Shown here piece by piece: positions 34,913-44,920 of a DNA stretch of 64,000 nt. The DNA comes from an uncultured Flaviramulus sp. Its GTDB lineage: Bacteria > Bacteroidota > Bacteroidia > Flavobacteriales > Flavobacteriaceae. The notes beneath the pieces are model-generated. The model saw only the letters and a program-made list of their open reading frames with translations. It was not told where the DNA came from and did not search any database. Numbering within the stretch: position 1 is the stretch's first letter; the number at the start of each line of letters is the position of its first letter. The position numbers and the translations under genes are program-made. The stretch is from contig CANKVS010000005.1 of NCBI GenBank assembly GCA_947487155.1, positions 1 to 64,000 on the forward strand, written 5' to 3'.

Positions 34913-36598
34913 ATGCGATTAATCCTTATTTTTTTTTTAGTTTCTTCTACATTATGTACTGCTCAAAATAACTATCCTCAGGATTATTTTAGCAATCCTT
35001 TAGATATACCTCTTATATTATCTGGCACGTTTGCCGAATTACGATCTAATCATTTTCATTCGGGATTAGACATTAAAACACAACAACGTGTGGGTTTAAA
35101 AGTAAAAGCAGCGGCTAGCGGATTTGTAAGCAGAATAAAGGTTTCGCATTTTGGATACGGAAAAGCTTTATACATTACGCATCCTAACGGATACACTACC
35201 GTATATGCGCATTTACAAAAATTTTCACCTGAGATTGAAGCTTATGTTAAAAAACAACAATATAAAAAGGAATCGTACGAAATTGAATTATTTCCAAGTG
35301 CTGAGACTTTACAAGTTGTAAAAAATAGTATTGTGGCGTATAGCGGAAACTCAGGGGGTTCTGGCGGTCCTCATTTACATTTCGAAATTAGGGATAAGGC
35401 AGAACGCCCCATGAACCCTATGCTTTTTGGAATTAATGTCACCGATACAACAAACCCTATTGTAAATTCCATTTTTGCCTACCCTATTGGCGAAAATTCT
35501 TTTGTTAATGCATCGAATACTAAACAAAAACTTAGACTTATACCGTTAAAAAATGGTGACTATACTGTTGAAAATATTGAAGCCATTGGAGAAATTGGTT
35601 TTGGTATTGAAACAACCGATAGGCAAAATTTAGCGGCTAATAAAAATGGTGTTTATAATATTCAAACATTTGTTAATGGCAATAACAATTTTGAATTAGA
35701 CTTTAAGCAGTTTTCCTTTAGCGAAACGAAACACATTAATCAGTTAATAGATTATGAATATTACAAAACAAAGAAAAAACGAATTCAAAAACTATTCAAA
35801 GAAAACAACCCTTTAAGTTTGTTTAAAAAATCATTAAACGATGGATTGTTAAATATTAAAGATAGCACATATTCGGTTTATAAAATACGTGTGTCTGATT
35901 ACGAGAATAATGAAGCGTGGATAACCGTTTCTATTAAAGGGGTTAAAAACAGCATCACAACGCCCAAAACAAATAAAACTACACCGTATTATATTAATGC
36001 TAATGAAACTATTAATTTAAAGCAAGGCAATATTTCGGTAAACATCAATCAAAATACCTTTTACAATAATTTTTATCTCGATTTTTCTGTAAATAACGAC
36101 ACTTTAAAATTACATGAAGATATTTACCCTGCTAAAAAAAGCTTCACAATAAATTACGATGTTAGTGCGTATTCTGAGGATGACAAAAGCAAACTATACA
36201 TTGCTAAATTAGTTGGTTATAAAAAATATCCATCCTATTCTTACACTAAAAGAAAGGAGAACGTATTATCAACCTATACAAAAACATTAGGTACATTCGC
36301 TTTAGCCACCGATACTTTAAAACCTACCATTAAACCGTCTAATTTTAAAAACGGACAATGGTTAAGTAATTTTAGGTATTTAAAAGTTGAAATAGACGAC
36401 AAATTATCGGGTGTTTCAAAATATAGAGCTACGGTAAATGACAAATGGATTTTAATGGAATACGATTACAAAACTAAAACACTTACATACGATTTTGATG
36501 ATGGTATCGTTACAGATACAAAGAATAATTTAAAAGTAATAGTAACAGATAATGTTGGAAATAATTCTACTTTTGAATCATTGTTTTACAGGAAATAA
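34913..36598 (+). CDS. M23 family metallopeptidase
   Basis: A 561-residue exported peptidase with a LytM domain that probably cuts peptidoglycan peptide bridges. A signal peptide (LILIFFLVSSTLCTAQ) is followed by the LytM domain: H49 and D53 (FHSGLD), H100 (YAHLQKF) and the H154-x-H156 pair (GGPHLHFEI), all ligands and catalytic residues present. A long C-terminal beta-rich part (about 180-561) has no named domain that I recognise. It opens a same-strand run with the TonB receptor, aspartyl protease and sulfatase genes. Confidence 0.9.
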   Translation: MRLILIFFLVSSTLCTAQNNYPQDYFSNPLDIPLILSGTFAELRSNHFHSGLDIKTQQRVGLKVKAAASGFVSRIKVSHFGYGKALYITHPNGYTTVYAHLQKFSPEIEAYVKKQQYKKESYEIELFPSAETLQVVKNSIVAYSGNSGGSGGPHLHFEIRDKAERPMNPMLFGINVTDTTNPIVNSIFAYPIGENSFVNASNTKQKLRLIPLKNGDYTVENIEAIGEIGFGIETTDRQNLAANKNGVYNIQTFVNGNNNFELDFKQFSFSETKHINQLIDYEYYKTKKKRIQKLFKENNPLSLFKKSLNDGLLNIKDSTYSVYKIRVSDYENNEAWITVSIKGVKNSITTPKTNKTTPYYINANETINLKQGNISVNINQNTFYNNFYLDFSVNNDTLKLHEDIYPAKKSFTINYDVSAYSEDDKSKLYIAKLVGYKKYPSYSYTKRKENVLSTYTKTLGTFALATDTLKPTIKPSNFKNGQWLSNFRYLKVEIDDKLSGVSKYRATVNDKWILMEYDYKTKTLTYDFDDGIVTDTKNNLKVIVTDNVGNNSTFESLFYRK

Positions 36599-36609
36599 AT
36601 TTTAGGCTT

Positions 36610-39090
36610 TTGAATACGAAAAAACTGCTAACTGCATTGCTCTTTTTAACTATAACCTTATTTAGTTATTCGCAAACCGCAACTGTAAAAGGTATTATTT
36701 TAGATGAAAATAACAACCCCATTCCTAATGTAAATATAAAGGCTAAAAATGATGGAACACAAACAAACAGCAATGGTTTTTACATTTTAAAAATAGCAGC
36801 AAATCAAGATATTAAAATAGAATTTACTCACATTTCCTTTAAAAAAATTGTAAGTGCTTTTAATTTAAAAAACGGTGAAGAGTTAGAGTTTAACCCTGTA
36901 ATGAAAACAGCAGTAGAACAAATAACAACCATTATTGTTACCAGCAAAAGTAGAAAAGGCATAACAGGCATTACTACTTTAAAACCAGAAACTATTAGAA
37001 AAATACCTGGAGCCAATGCTGGTGTAGAAAATTTACTATTAACACTACCAGGTGTTAATAACAACAACGAACTAAGTACACAATATTCAGTTAGAGGCGG
37101 TAATTATGATGAAAACTTAGTTTACGTTAACGATATTGAAGTATACCGTCCTTTTTTAGTGCGATCTGGTCAACAGGAAGGTTTAAGTTTTGTGAATACT
37201 AATTTAGTACAGAATGTCGACTTTTCTGCTGGTGGTTTTCAAGCAAAATATGGCGATAAATTATCATCGGTCTTAGATATTACATATAAAATGCCGTATC
37301 AATTTGAAGTTAATGCCGATTTAAGTTTATTAGGCGGAAGCTTATCGGTTGAAAATATTAGTAAAGACTCCAAGTTTTCGGCTATCGTTGGTTTGCGCTA
37401 TCGAGATAATAGTTTGCTTGTAAATTCAAAAGAAACTGAAACAAATTTTAAGCCTGCTTTTGCAGACACTCAAGCATATCTTACTTATAAGTTTACAGAT
37501 AAATTTCAATTAAGTTTTTTGGGAAATGCATCTTTAAACACATACAATTATAAACCGCTAACAAGACAAACCAATTTTGGCACTCTAGAAGATCCGTTAG
37601 CACTTATTGTTTTTTATGAAGGCCAAGAAAAAGACCGTTACCAAACCTTATTTGGAGCATTTAAAGGCACTTATTTTGCAAACGATGCTGTAACCCTAAA
37701 ACTTATAGCTTCAACCTATCATACTACCGAAGAAGAATATTTCGACATTTTAGCACAATATAATTTAGGACAAGTAAATACCAATATTGGAGATGAAAAT
37801 TTAGGTGAAGTAGAATTTAGCGAAGGTGTTGGAAGTCAGTTAAATCATGGAAGAAACGATTTAGATGCACTAATAACGACTGTTGAACATAAAGGTAATG
37901 CTAAAATTGAAGATCATAGAATTGAATGGTCTGTTAAATATACAAATGAAGATATTCGCGATCGTTTAGTAGAATGGGAAGTTATTGATTCTGCTGGATT
38001 TTCTATTAGGCCGCCAACAATTGACAATTTTAACGAGCAGCCTTACCAACCCTACTCAGGCCCTATTGAAGCGTTTCAAAATGTAAGAGCTACAAACAAC
38101 ACGCAAATAAACAGATTACAAGCTTATGCTCAATGGAGTAAACGCTCTAATATAGGAACTAGCGATGTTTGGTACAATGCTGGTATTAGAGTTCATAACT
38201 GGTCGGTAAAAGATAATGCGTCAACTACACTTAATACAGGTTCAAAATCATCGCAAACTGTATTTAGCCCTCGCGCACAATTTACAATTAAACCCGATTG
38301 GGAAAAAGATATGCTTTTTAGAGTTGCTGGCGGCTTATATTATCAGCCTCCTTTTTATAGAGAACTTCGTGATGCCAATGGCGTTGTTCAACCTAATGTA
38401 AAAGCACAACAATCGTTTCATTTGGTTTTAGGTAATGATTATAGTTTTAAAATGTGGGACAGACCTTTTAAACTAACAACCGAGGCCTATTACAAAAATT
38501 TAAGTAATGTAAACCCGTATACTTTAGAAAATGTACGCATACGCTATAGCGCAAATAATAATGCTAAGGCTTATGCTTATGGGTTAGATATGCGTCTTAA
38601 TGGTGAATTTGTTCCTGGTACAGAATCGTGGTTTAGTTTTGGGTATTTAAAAACCGAAGAAAATATAAATAATCGAGGTTATATTGCTAGACCAACAGAC
38701 CAACGTTTAAAATTTGCTGCTTTATTTCAAGATTATGTACCCAATGTTCCTAATATGAAAATGTATTTAAACCTTGTTTACAATACAGGATTACCAGGAG
38801 GCTCACCTAGTTATGCCGATCCATACGAATATCAAAATAGGTTACCCGCATATAAACGTGCAGATTTAGGCTTGCAATTTGTGCTTGTTGATGATAAAAA
38901 ACAATTTAATAGCGGTTGGAAAAAAGCCTTTAAAGAATTATCATTTGGGTTTGAAATATTTAATATTTTTGATGTACAAAACTCCATTACCAATACTTGG
39001 GTGAGAGATGTTTATAGCAAACGACAATATGCTATTCCTAATTTTTTAACTCCAAGAGTTTTTAATGTAAGGACGACTATGAAGTTTTAA
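36610..39090 (+). CDS. TonB-dependent receptor with carboxypeptidase-like N-domain
   Basis: An 826-residue outer-membrane gated transporter. A signal peptide (TALLFLTITLFSYSQ), a CarboxypepD_reg-like domain (about 23-105), a plug (GANAGVENLLLTLPGVNNNN, TQYSVRGGNYDENLVYVNDI) and a 22-strand barrel ending in an aromatic residue (TTMKF) are seen in order. The start is TTG at 36610, 11 bases after the M23 stop, with no nearby in-frame ATG. No SusD-like lipoprotein gene follows, so this is not a SusCD pair. The ligand is unknown. Confidence 0.92.
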   Translation: MNTKKLLTALLFLTITLFSYSQTATVKGIILDENNNPIPNVNIKAKNDGTQTNSNGFYILKIAANQDIKIEFTHISFKKIVSAFNLKNGEELEFNPVMKTAVEQITTIIVTSKSRKGITGITTLKPETIRKIPGANAGVENLLLTLPGVNNNNELSTQYSVRGGNYDENLVYVNDIEVYRPFLVRSGQQEGLSFVNTNLVQNVDFSAGGFQAKYGDKLSSVLDITYKMPYQFEVNADLSLLGGSLSVENISKDSKFSAIVGLRYRDNSLLVNSKETETNFKPAFADTQAYLTYKFTDKFQLSFLGNASLNTYNYKPLTRQTNFGTLEDPLALIVFYEGQEKDRYQTLFGAFKGTYFANDAVTLKLIASTYHTTEEEYFDILAQYNLGQVNTNIGDENLGEVEFSEGVGSQLNHGRNDLDALITTVEHKGNAKIEDHRIEWSVKYTNEDIRDRLVEWEVIDSAGFSIRPPTIDNFNEQPYQPYSGPIEAFQNVRATNNTQINRLQAYAQWSKRSNIGTSDVWYNAGIRVHNWSVKDNASTTLNTGSKSSQTVFSPRAQFTIKPDWEKDMLFRVAGGLYYQPPFYRELRDANGVVQPNVKAQQSFHLVLGNDYSFKMWDRPFKLTTEAYYKNLSNVNPYTLENVRIRYSANNNAKAYAYGLDMRLNGEFVPGTESWFSFGYLKTEENINNRGYIARPTDQRLKFAALFQDYVPNVPNMKMYLNLVYNTGLPGGSPSYADPYEYQNRLPAYKRADLGLQFVLVDDKKQFNSGWKKAFKELSFGFEIFNIFDVQNSITNTWVRDVYSKRQYAIPNFLTPRVFNVRTTMKF

Positions 39091-39100
39091 ACATTGGTTA

Positions 39101-40288
39101 ATGAATCAAACTATATATAAAACACTTCTATTTTTTTTAATTGTTATCTCGTCTTACGCTCAAAATCTAAATTTAGATAAGGGGCGAATTACTACCAAAA
39201 ATTATTACACAGAAATACTATATAAAAATGTAAATGGAAAATTAATAATTCCAGTAACTATTAAAAACAAAACTTATCGTTTCCTTTTTGACACTGGAGC
39301 TCCTAATTTAATAACTTCTCAACTTAGCAAGCAATTAAAACTTGAATCTGGTAATAACATTTCGGTATCTGATGCTAATAACGCGAGTCAAAAAATGAAA
39401 ATTATTACACTACCATTTTTTACACTTGGAAATGTATCGTTTAAAAACACCACTGCTTTAGTTTATAATGGCACTGATAATATGCTTTTTGATTGTTTTA
39501 AAATAGATGGTATTATTGGAAGTAATATTTTTAAAAAATCTATAGTTCAAATTTCATCCAAAAAACAAGTAATCATAATTACTAACCATCCAAAAAAACT
39601 AAATCTGAAAAGTCAAAAATCATCAAAACTCAAAGCATTAGGAGCTCAAAGTAGTCCATATTTCCAGCTTGTATTACATGGGGAAAAGCAAGTTACCGAA
39701 AATGTGTTATTTGATACTGGCTCAAGTACATTTTACGATTTATGCCTAAAGCATTATAATACTTTTAAGCCACATAATGTTGTTACAGCAGTATCTGAAG
39801 GAAAAGGCGCTAGCAATATTGGATTATTTGGAATTGCAGATGCGCAAAATCAATATCGTGTTAAAATCCCTAAACTAAGCATTAACAAAACTAATTTTAG
39901 TAATGTAATAACAATAACCGAGAGCAATGATAATTCTAGAGTTGGATCAGACTTATTAAATCATGGTATTGTAACCCTCGATTTTAAAAACAAAAAATTC
40001 TACTTCTCCCCATTTGAGACTGAAATAAATTTAGAAGAAAAACTACTTGGTTTTACACCTACCCTAAATAACAAAAAGCTTAGTGTTGGTTTTGTTTGGG
40101 ATGAATCCATAAAAGATAAAATTAGCTTTGGAGATGAAATTTTAGAAGTAAATGGTGTCGCCTTTAACACTATTGATATTTGCGATTTTATAACTAAAGA
40201 ATCGGTTTTTAAAGAAAGTGACACTTTAAATATTCTTTTTAAAAACAACAAAGGAGAAACAAATAAAATACGTTTTAAAAAACAATAA
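39101..40288 (+). CDS. Exported aspartyl protease family protein with PDZ-like C-terminus
   Basis: A 395-residue protein with a signal peptide (LLFFLIVISSYAQ). Two retropepsin-like halves are present, each with a DTG motif: FLFDTGAPNL (D64) and VLFDTGSSTF (about D206), so the active site could form within one chain as in pepsins. The last 90 residues (LLGFTPTLNNKKLSVGFVWD ... FGDEILEVNGVAF) resemble a PDZ domain. It lies between a TonB receptor and a sulfatase with gaps of ten and two bases. The substrate is unknown. Confidence 0.85.
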   Translation: MNQTIYKTLLFFLIVISSYAQNLNLDKGRITTKNYYTEILYKNVNGKLIIPVTIKNKTYRFLFDTGAPNLITSQLSKQLKLESGNNISVSDANNASQKMKIITLPFFTLGNVSFKNTTALVYNGTDNMLFDCFKIDGIIGSNIFKKSIVQISSKKQVIIITNHPKKLNLKSQKSSKLKALGAQSSPYFQLVLHGEKQVTENVLFDTGSSTFYDLCLKHYNTFKPHNVVTAVSEGKGASNIGLFGIADAQNQYRVKIPKLSINKTNFSNVITITESNDNSRVGSDLLNHGIVTLDFKNKKFYFSPFETEINLEEKLLGFTPTLNNKKLSVGFVWDESIKDKISFGDEILEVNGVAFNTIDICDFITKESVFKESDTLNILFKNNKGETNKIRFKKQ

Positions 40289-40290
40289 TC

Positions 40291-41874
40291 ATGAAAATTA
40301 TCATCACATCACTATTAACACTTATAACTTTAAGTGTGTGTAATAAGAAAAGTAACACTGCTGAAAAGCACCAAAAACCAAATGTATTATTCATATTAGT
40401 TGACGATTTAGGGTTTAAAGATTTAAGCTGTACAGGAAGCACTTTTTATGAAACCCCAAACGTAGATAAAATAGCTAATGCAGGTATGGTCTTTAATCAA
40501 GGGTATGCAGCTAGTCGTGTTTGTAGCCCTTCGCGAGCTAGTATTATGACTGGAAAATTTACTGCTAGACACGGTATTACCGATTGGATTGGAGCAAAAC
40601 ATGGAAAAACATGGAGAGAACATAATAGACATGATAAATTACTACCAGCAGACTATGTTCATATTTTACCAAAAGAAGATATTACCCTTGCCGAGGCCAT
40701 GAAAGCTTCTGGGTACAAAACATTTTATGCTGGAAAATGGCACTTAGGTAAAGAAGGGTCTTATCCTGAAGATCACGGATTCGATATAAATAAAGGAGGG
40801 TGGGATAAAGGCAGCCCTATTGGTGGCTATTTTTCGCCATGGAAAAACCCCAAATTAGAGAATACAACACCAGGTGAAAACTTATCGATGCGACTTGCTA
40901 AAGAAACATCTGAATTTATAAAAAAACATAAGGACACTAGTTTCTTCGCTTTCATGTCGTTTTATGCGGTTCATGGTCCTATTCAAACAACCCAAAACAA
41001 ATGGCAGAAATATAGAAATAAAGCTGAAAAACAAGGCATTAAGGATAAAGGTTATAAAATGGAACGTGTACTACCTATAAGACAAGTTCAAGACAATCCA
41101 ATTTACGGCGGTTTAGTTGAAGCTATGGATGATGCCGTAGGCCATGTTTTAAATACCCTAAAAACATTAAGATTAGATAAAAATACTATTGTAATATTCA
41201 CATCAGATAATGGTGGTGTTGCTTCAGGCGATAATTACTCCACGTCTAACTTACCCCTACGCGGTGGTAAAGGCTACCAATGGGAAGGCGGTATAAGAGA
41301 GCCTTTTTTCATTAATGTACCTTGGTATAACTCTAATGGCGCACGTACAGATTATCCTGTAACAGGAACCGATTTCTACCCAACCATTTTAGATTTAGTT
41401 GGTGCAAACCTACGTCCAGACCAGCATATTGATGGAGTTAGCTTAAAGCCGCTTTTAGAAGGAAATACTTTGGCAAATCGACCTTTATTTTGGCACTATC
41501 CGCACTATGGTAACCAAGGTGGTGAACCCTCATCAATTATTCAAGAAAATGGCTGGAAACTTATACACTATTGGGAAGATGAAAGAAATGAATTGTATAA
41601 TTTAGCACTAGACGGTAATGAACAAAACAATGTCGCTTCCGAAAACTCGAAAATAACGGAAGATCTTAGTAAAAAACTCAACTCTTGGCTATTAAATGTT
41701 AAAGCCAAAATACCTACTAAAGATTTAGAGTATAGCGAAAGTTTAGCTAAAGAACGACAAGCCTATTTAAAAAACACATTTATGCCTAAACTTGAAAGTG
41801 ATAGACTAAAATATTTATCAGAAGATTTTGAACCAAATGCCGATTGGTGGCAAAGTAAAGTTACTGTTGATTAG
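40291..41874 (+). CDS. Sulfatase, lipoprotein
   Basis: A 527-residue arylsulfatase-type hydrolase that removes sulfate esters. A signal ends in the lipobox LSVC (C17). The metal-binding LVDDLG (38-39 Asp pair) and the CSPSR motif (C78, converted to formylglycine by a maturase encoded elsewhere) are intact, as are GKWHLG and the late HYPHYGNQGG region. It starts two bases after the protease gene. Sulfatases in marine flavobacteria usually act on algal sulfated glycans, and the exact substrate is not predictable here. Confidence 0.93.
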   Translation: MKIIITSLLTLITLSVCNKKSNTAEKHQKPNVLFILVDDLGFKDLSCTGSTFYETPNVDKIANAGMVFNQGYAASRVCSPSRASIMTGKFTARHGITDWIGAKHGKTWREHNRHDKLLPADYVHILPKEDITLAEAMKASGYKTFYAGKWHLGKEGSYPEDHGFDINKGGWDKGSPIGGYFSPWKNPKLENTTPGENLSMRLAKETSEFIKKHKDTSFFAFMSFYAVHGPIQTTQNKWQKYRNKAEKQGIKDKGYKMERVLPIRQVQDNPIYGGLVEAMDDAVGHVLNTLKTLRLDKNTIVIFTSDNGGVASGDNYSTSNLPLRGGKGYQWEGGIREPFFINVPWYNSNGARTDYPVTGTDFYPTILDLVGANLRPDQHIDGVSLKPLLEGNTLANRPLFWHYPHYGNQGGEPSSIIQENGWKLIHYWEDERNELYNLALDGNEQNNVASENSKITEDLSKKLNSWLLNVKAKIPTKDLEYSESLAKERQAYLKNTFMPKLESDRLKYLSEDFEPNADWWQSKVTVD

Positions 41875-41884
41875 AATTTATAAA

Positions 41885-43024
41885 TTAAACAAACTCTTTT
41901 AAAACATCAATAACATAGTCTACTTCTTTTTTAGTATTGTAAATACTAAAGGAAAACCTAATTGAAGGTTTGTGCATATCAGCATCATTAAGTATTTCAG
42001 CTAAAACGTGAGACCCTTTTGCACTCCCGCTTTGGCAGGCACTTCCTTTAGAACAAGCTATACCTTTTAAATCTAACTGAAATAACAACATAGACGCTTT
42101 TTTCTCATCAATAGGCAAGCATACATTAATTAAAGTGTAAGTACTTTTTTCTATATCTCCCGAACTTCCATTAAAAGTTACTAAAGGTAATTCAGTCTTT
42201 AATTTCTGAATAAAATATTGCTTTATGTTTCTCACATACTGGTATTCCTCATCATAATTAGTATAGGCATGTTTTAAAGCCTCACTAAGCCCAACAATAT
42301 TATGAATGCTCTCTGTCCCTGCTCTAAGTCCTCGCTCCTGCTCGCCACCAAAAATTAATGGTTTAAGCCTTGTATTTTTTCTAATAAACGCGAAACCTAC
42401 ACCTTTAGGACCATGAAATTTATGAGCACTCGCTGCAATAAAATCTATAGGAATCTCTTCTAAATCCAATTTATAATGCCCTACAGACTGCACAGCATCA
42501 CTATGAAACAACGCATTATTTACTTTACATAAATTGGCAACTCTCTTAATATCTAAAAGGTTTCCAATTTCATTATTTACATGCATTAAACTAACCAATG
42601 TGTTTTCATAATTATTAAGAAGTTCTTCTAAGTGTAAATAATCAATATGTCCATTAGCATCAGTATTCACAAAAGACACCGCTATATTATATTCTTTTTC
42701 TAACTGTTCAATAGTATGCAATATGGCATGGTGTTCAATTTTAGTTGTAATTATATGGTTTATCTTCAAATCCCTAACGGCACTTCTTAAAACTAAATTA
42801 TCGGCTTCTGTTCCTCCTGAAGTAAATACAATTTCACCAGCCGAAGCATTTAAATAACGTGCTATGGTTTTTCTTGAATGTTCTATTAAAGACTTAGATG
42901 ACCTACCAAAGCTATGCGATGAAGACGCATTACCATAACTCGCTCTCATGGTTTCTGCCATAACAGTTATGACTTCCTCACGAATTTTAGTTGTAGCAGC
43001 ATTATCAAAATATACCTGAGTCAT
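41885..43024 (-). CDS. Cysteine desulfurase (NifS/IscS family)
   Basis: A 379-residue PLP enzyme that takes sulfur from cysteine for Fe-S clusters or tRNA thiolation. YFDNAATTK opens the fold; H101 stacks on PLP, K202 (SAHKFHG) binds it, and the persulfide cysteine is C330 (SKGSACQSG). No iscU, iscR or sufB gene is adjacent, so its sulfur acceptor is not given by context. A well-matched promoter lies just upstream. Confidence 0.93.
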   Translation of the reverse strand: MTQVYFDNAATTKIREEVITVMAETMRASYGNASSSHSFGRSSKSLIEHSRKTIARYLNASAGEIVFTSGGTEADNLVLRSAVRDLKINHIITTKIEHHAILHTIEQLEKEYNIAVSFVNTDANGHIDYLHLEELLNNYENTLVSLMHVNNEIGNLLDIKRVANLCKVNNALFHSDAVQSVGHYKLDLEEIPIDFIAASAHKFHGPKGVGFAFIRKNTRLKPLIFGGEQERGLRAGTESIHNIVGLSEALKHAYTNYDEEYQYVRNIKQYFIQKLKTELPLVTFNGSSGDIEKSTYTLINVCLPIDEKKASMLLFQLDLKGIACSKGSACQSGSAKGSHVLAEILNDADMHKPSIRFSFSIYNTKKEVDYVIDVLKEFV

Positions 43025-43054
43025 AAAACAAAATTTTAATAGCTTTTAAGAGGT

Positions 43055-43084
43055 CAAAAATACTTGAAATAAAATTATTATCAA
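43055..43084 (-). promoter_or_regulatory. Promoter of the cysteine desulfurase gene
   Basis: On the minus strand TTG (43084-43082), 19 bases, TATTTTTG (43062-43055): a full match to the Bacteroidota consensus, 30 bases before the ATG. Confidence 0.75.
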
Positions 43085-43112
43085 TATGATGCGTTATAAA
43101 TAACAATTCTAT

Positions 43113-43120
43113 TATTTTTG
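43113..43120 (+). promoter_or_regulatory. -7 box TATTTTTG of the Asp-rich lipoprotein gene
   Basis: TATTTTTG lies 17 bases before ATG 43138. Its last base is the G of a GTG that opens the longest frame, so that GTG cannot be in the mRNA. It overlaps no part of the divergent promoter at 43055-43084 but is within 30 bases of it. Confidence 0.65.
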
Positions 43121-43137
43121 TGCAAAACCCAAACTCT

Positions 43138-44049
43138 ATGCGTAAGTTCGTTTTTACTCTTTTATTGTTAAGCTTATTATGCTCATATTCATGTGATGAT
43201 GGCGATGTTATTACTTTTGAATTAGAATTCGATGAGGATTTTAGTGCTTGTGGAGAAACCAATTTAGTGTTATTTAAAACTAAAAACACGCCTTCTGAAT
43301 CTTTATCTGTAGTTATAAATAATCTTAATGTTGAAGATTTATTAGAAGTTGATAATGATAACAACCTTACTCTTACAAAAACAGGAGCATTTAATTACCG
43401 TACGTATAGCAACGAAACGCTTCCTACAAATTTGTTTTGTAACGATATTCCTCCTGCAGAGGTTAAAATTGTAGAAGATGACAGTGATGATTCTGTAAAT
43501 GCAACGTTCACTACAAAATTAGTTGAAGATGACCAAGATGGTGTTTTAGCTGCTTTAGAAGATGTTGACGGCAATGGTGATTTAACTAATGATGATACTG
43601 ATGAAGATGGTTTACCTAACTATATTGATGCCGATGATGATGGTGATAATGTGCTAACAAAAGATGAAAATCCAGACCCAAATGGTGATGGTAATTTTGA
43701 TGACGCTTTAGATACTGATGGTGATGGAATTCCTAACTATTTAGATGCTGATGACGATGGAGACGGAATTGATACTAGAGATGAAGAAAACGAAAGTCAA
43801 GACCAAAACCCAGGAAACGACGTCACAAATAGTGATGTTGGTGCCGATTATTTAAACAAAGATGTTGCCAATGTAGATACGCCAAAAGCAACAGCGTACA
43901 GAAATCATACAATTATTCAAACCTATACAGTTACTTTAACGATAACAGATATCGCTTTAGATCTTATCTCTATAGACGAGTTTGATTTTGGATTATTAAA
44001 TGACAGTTCTTTATCTGGATCTAGAACAGAAACTCCTAATTTTAATTAA
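43138..44049 (+). CDS. Lipoprotein with Asp-rich, thrombospondin type 3-like calcium repeats
   Basis: About 303 residues. The signal (KFVFTLLLLSLLCSYSC) ends in a lipobox, and the mature N-terminus CDDGD is acidic, as in surface-export signals of flavobacterial lipoproteins. Residues about 120-230 hold Asp/Gly repeats such as DTDEDGLPNYIDADDDGDN and DTDGDGIPNYLDADDDGDG, which bind calcium in TSP3-type proteins. The start is ATG 43138 because the upstream GTG lies inside the -7 box. Its 3' end overlaps the convergent Smr gene by four bases. A surface adhesion or structural role is possible. Confidence 0.82.
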   Translation: MRKFVFTLLLLSLLCSYSCDDGDVITFELEFDEDFSACGETNLVLFKTKNTPSESLSVVINNLNVEDLLEVDNDNNLTLTKTGAFNYRTYSNETLPTNLFCNDIPPAEVKIVEDDSDDSVNATFTTKLVEDDQDGVLAALEDVDGNGDLTNDDTDEDGLPNYIDADDDGDNVLTKDENPDPNGDGNFDDALDTDGDGIPNYLDADDDGDGIDTRDEENESQDQNPGNDVTNSDVGADYLNKDVANVDTPKATAYRNHTIIQTYTVTLTITDIALDLISIDEFDFGLLNDSSLSGSRTETPNFN

Positions 44050-44606
44050 CGCTTTAAGTTCTGATAAATATAGACTTCGGTTGCACCTAACCCATATTTT
44101 TGGTAATTAGCATCGTAGAATTTTAAATTATCGTAACGCCCAAATAAATATTCTAATTCTATTCTTAAAACACCTTCTCCAACGCCGTGAATAAATACTA
44201 CTTTTTGAATGCGTTTTGTGATAGCAAAATCTAATTGGCGTCTTGCCGTATCTAATTGTAACGTTAACATTTCATGATTAGACATTCCTTTTGAAGATTT
44301 CACCAATTGGTTTATATGCAAATCAACCTCCATAGTTGGCTCATAACTATCTTTAGCTCTTAATTTTATTTTGTTTTTTCGCTTTGGTTGTTCCTTTTCA
44401 GAAATAACAGTATTAATACTTTTATGAGAAAATAATTCGTTTTTAAGGGGTTGCTTAGGTTTAGCTACAACCAATTCCTTGGCTTTAAAATTTAATAAAA
44501 AGCCATCATCAGTTTCAATAGAAATGGTTTCACCAGCAATTTCTTTTACAAAACCAGATAAATCTTCATCTAAAACCAAAACATAATCACCCAAAGTAAA
44601 TGCCAT
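44046..44606 (-). CDS. Smr/MutS2 C-terminal domain protein
   Basis: A 186-residue protein with a small beta-rich N-domain (GDYVLVLDEDLSGFVKEIAGETI) and a C-terminal Smr domain bearing EVDLHINQL and VVFIHGVGEGVLR, the two conserved blocks of the nicking or RNA-cleaving Smr fold. MutS parts are absent. Substrates may be branched DNA or RNA at stalled ribosomes. It is co-transcribed with a small membrane protein gene two bases upstream. Confidence 0.9.
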   Translation of the reverse strand: MAFTLGDYVLVLDEDLSGFVKEIAGETISIETDDGFLLNFKAKELVVAKPKQPLKNELFSHKSINTVISEKEQPKRKNKIKLRAKDSYEPTMEVDLHINQLVKSSKGMSNHEMLTLQLDTARRQLDFAITKRIQKVVFIHGVGEGVLRIELEYLFGRYDNLKFYDANYQKYGLGATEVYIYQNLKR

Positions 44607-44608
44607 AA

Positions 44609-44803
44609 TTAAGCGTCTTCATTTTCATCACTATCATTTTCATCCTTATGTTTGCTAGGAATATTTTTAGAGATTCTATAAATACCTATCATAAGTATTA
44701 TAATACCTCCAATTAGTACATACTGATTTTGTTCGGTTCCTGCTTTAGAATACATAGCAACCGCTGCGCCAATAATTATTAATAAATAGTTTACATTTTT
44801 CAT
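44609..44803 (-). CDS. Small two-pass membrane protein
   Basis: 64 residues with two hydrophobic segments (YLLIIIGAAVAMYS and YVLIGGIIILMIGIYRI) and an acidic, charged tail (KHKDENDSDENEDA). I do not recognise a named family. It starts the two-gene unit with the Smr gene (two-base gap). Confidence 0.75.
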   Translation of the reverse strand: MKNVNYLLIIIGAAVAMYSKAGTEQNQYVLIGGIIILMIGIYRISKNIPSKHKDENDSDENEDA

Positions 44804-44920
44804 TTAAAAACAGATGAATTTTATGCATACAAATTACACTAAAAAATAGATTTCATTTAAACATTTCATCAATTAATTTTAAATTAAATTAATCGACAAA
44901 ATACATTTTTTAACGATTAA

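Noticed and set aside
34913-41874. A polysaccharide utilisation locus
   Set aside because: A sulfatase and a TonB receptor are present, but there is no SusD, no glycoside hydrolase and no regulator.
43005-43364. A 119-codon frame on the minus strand
   Set aside because: It overlaps the lipoprotein gene in antisense and both divergent promoters, and its composition is not protein-like.
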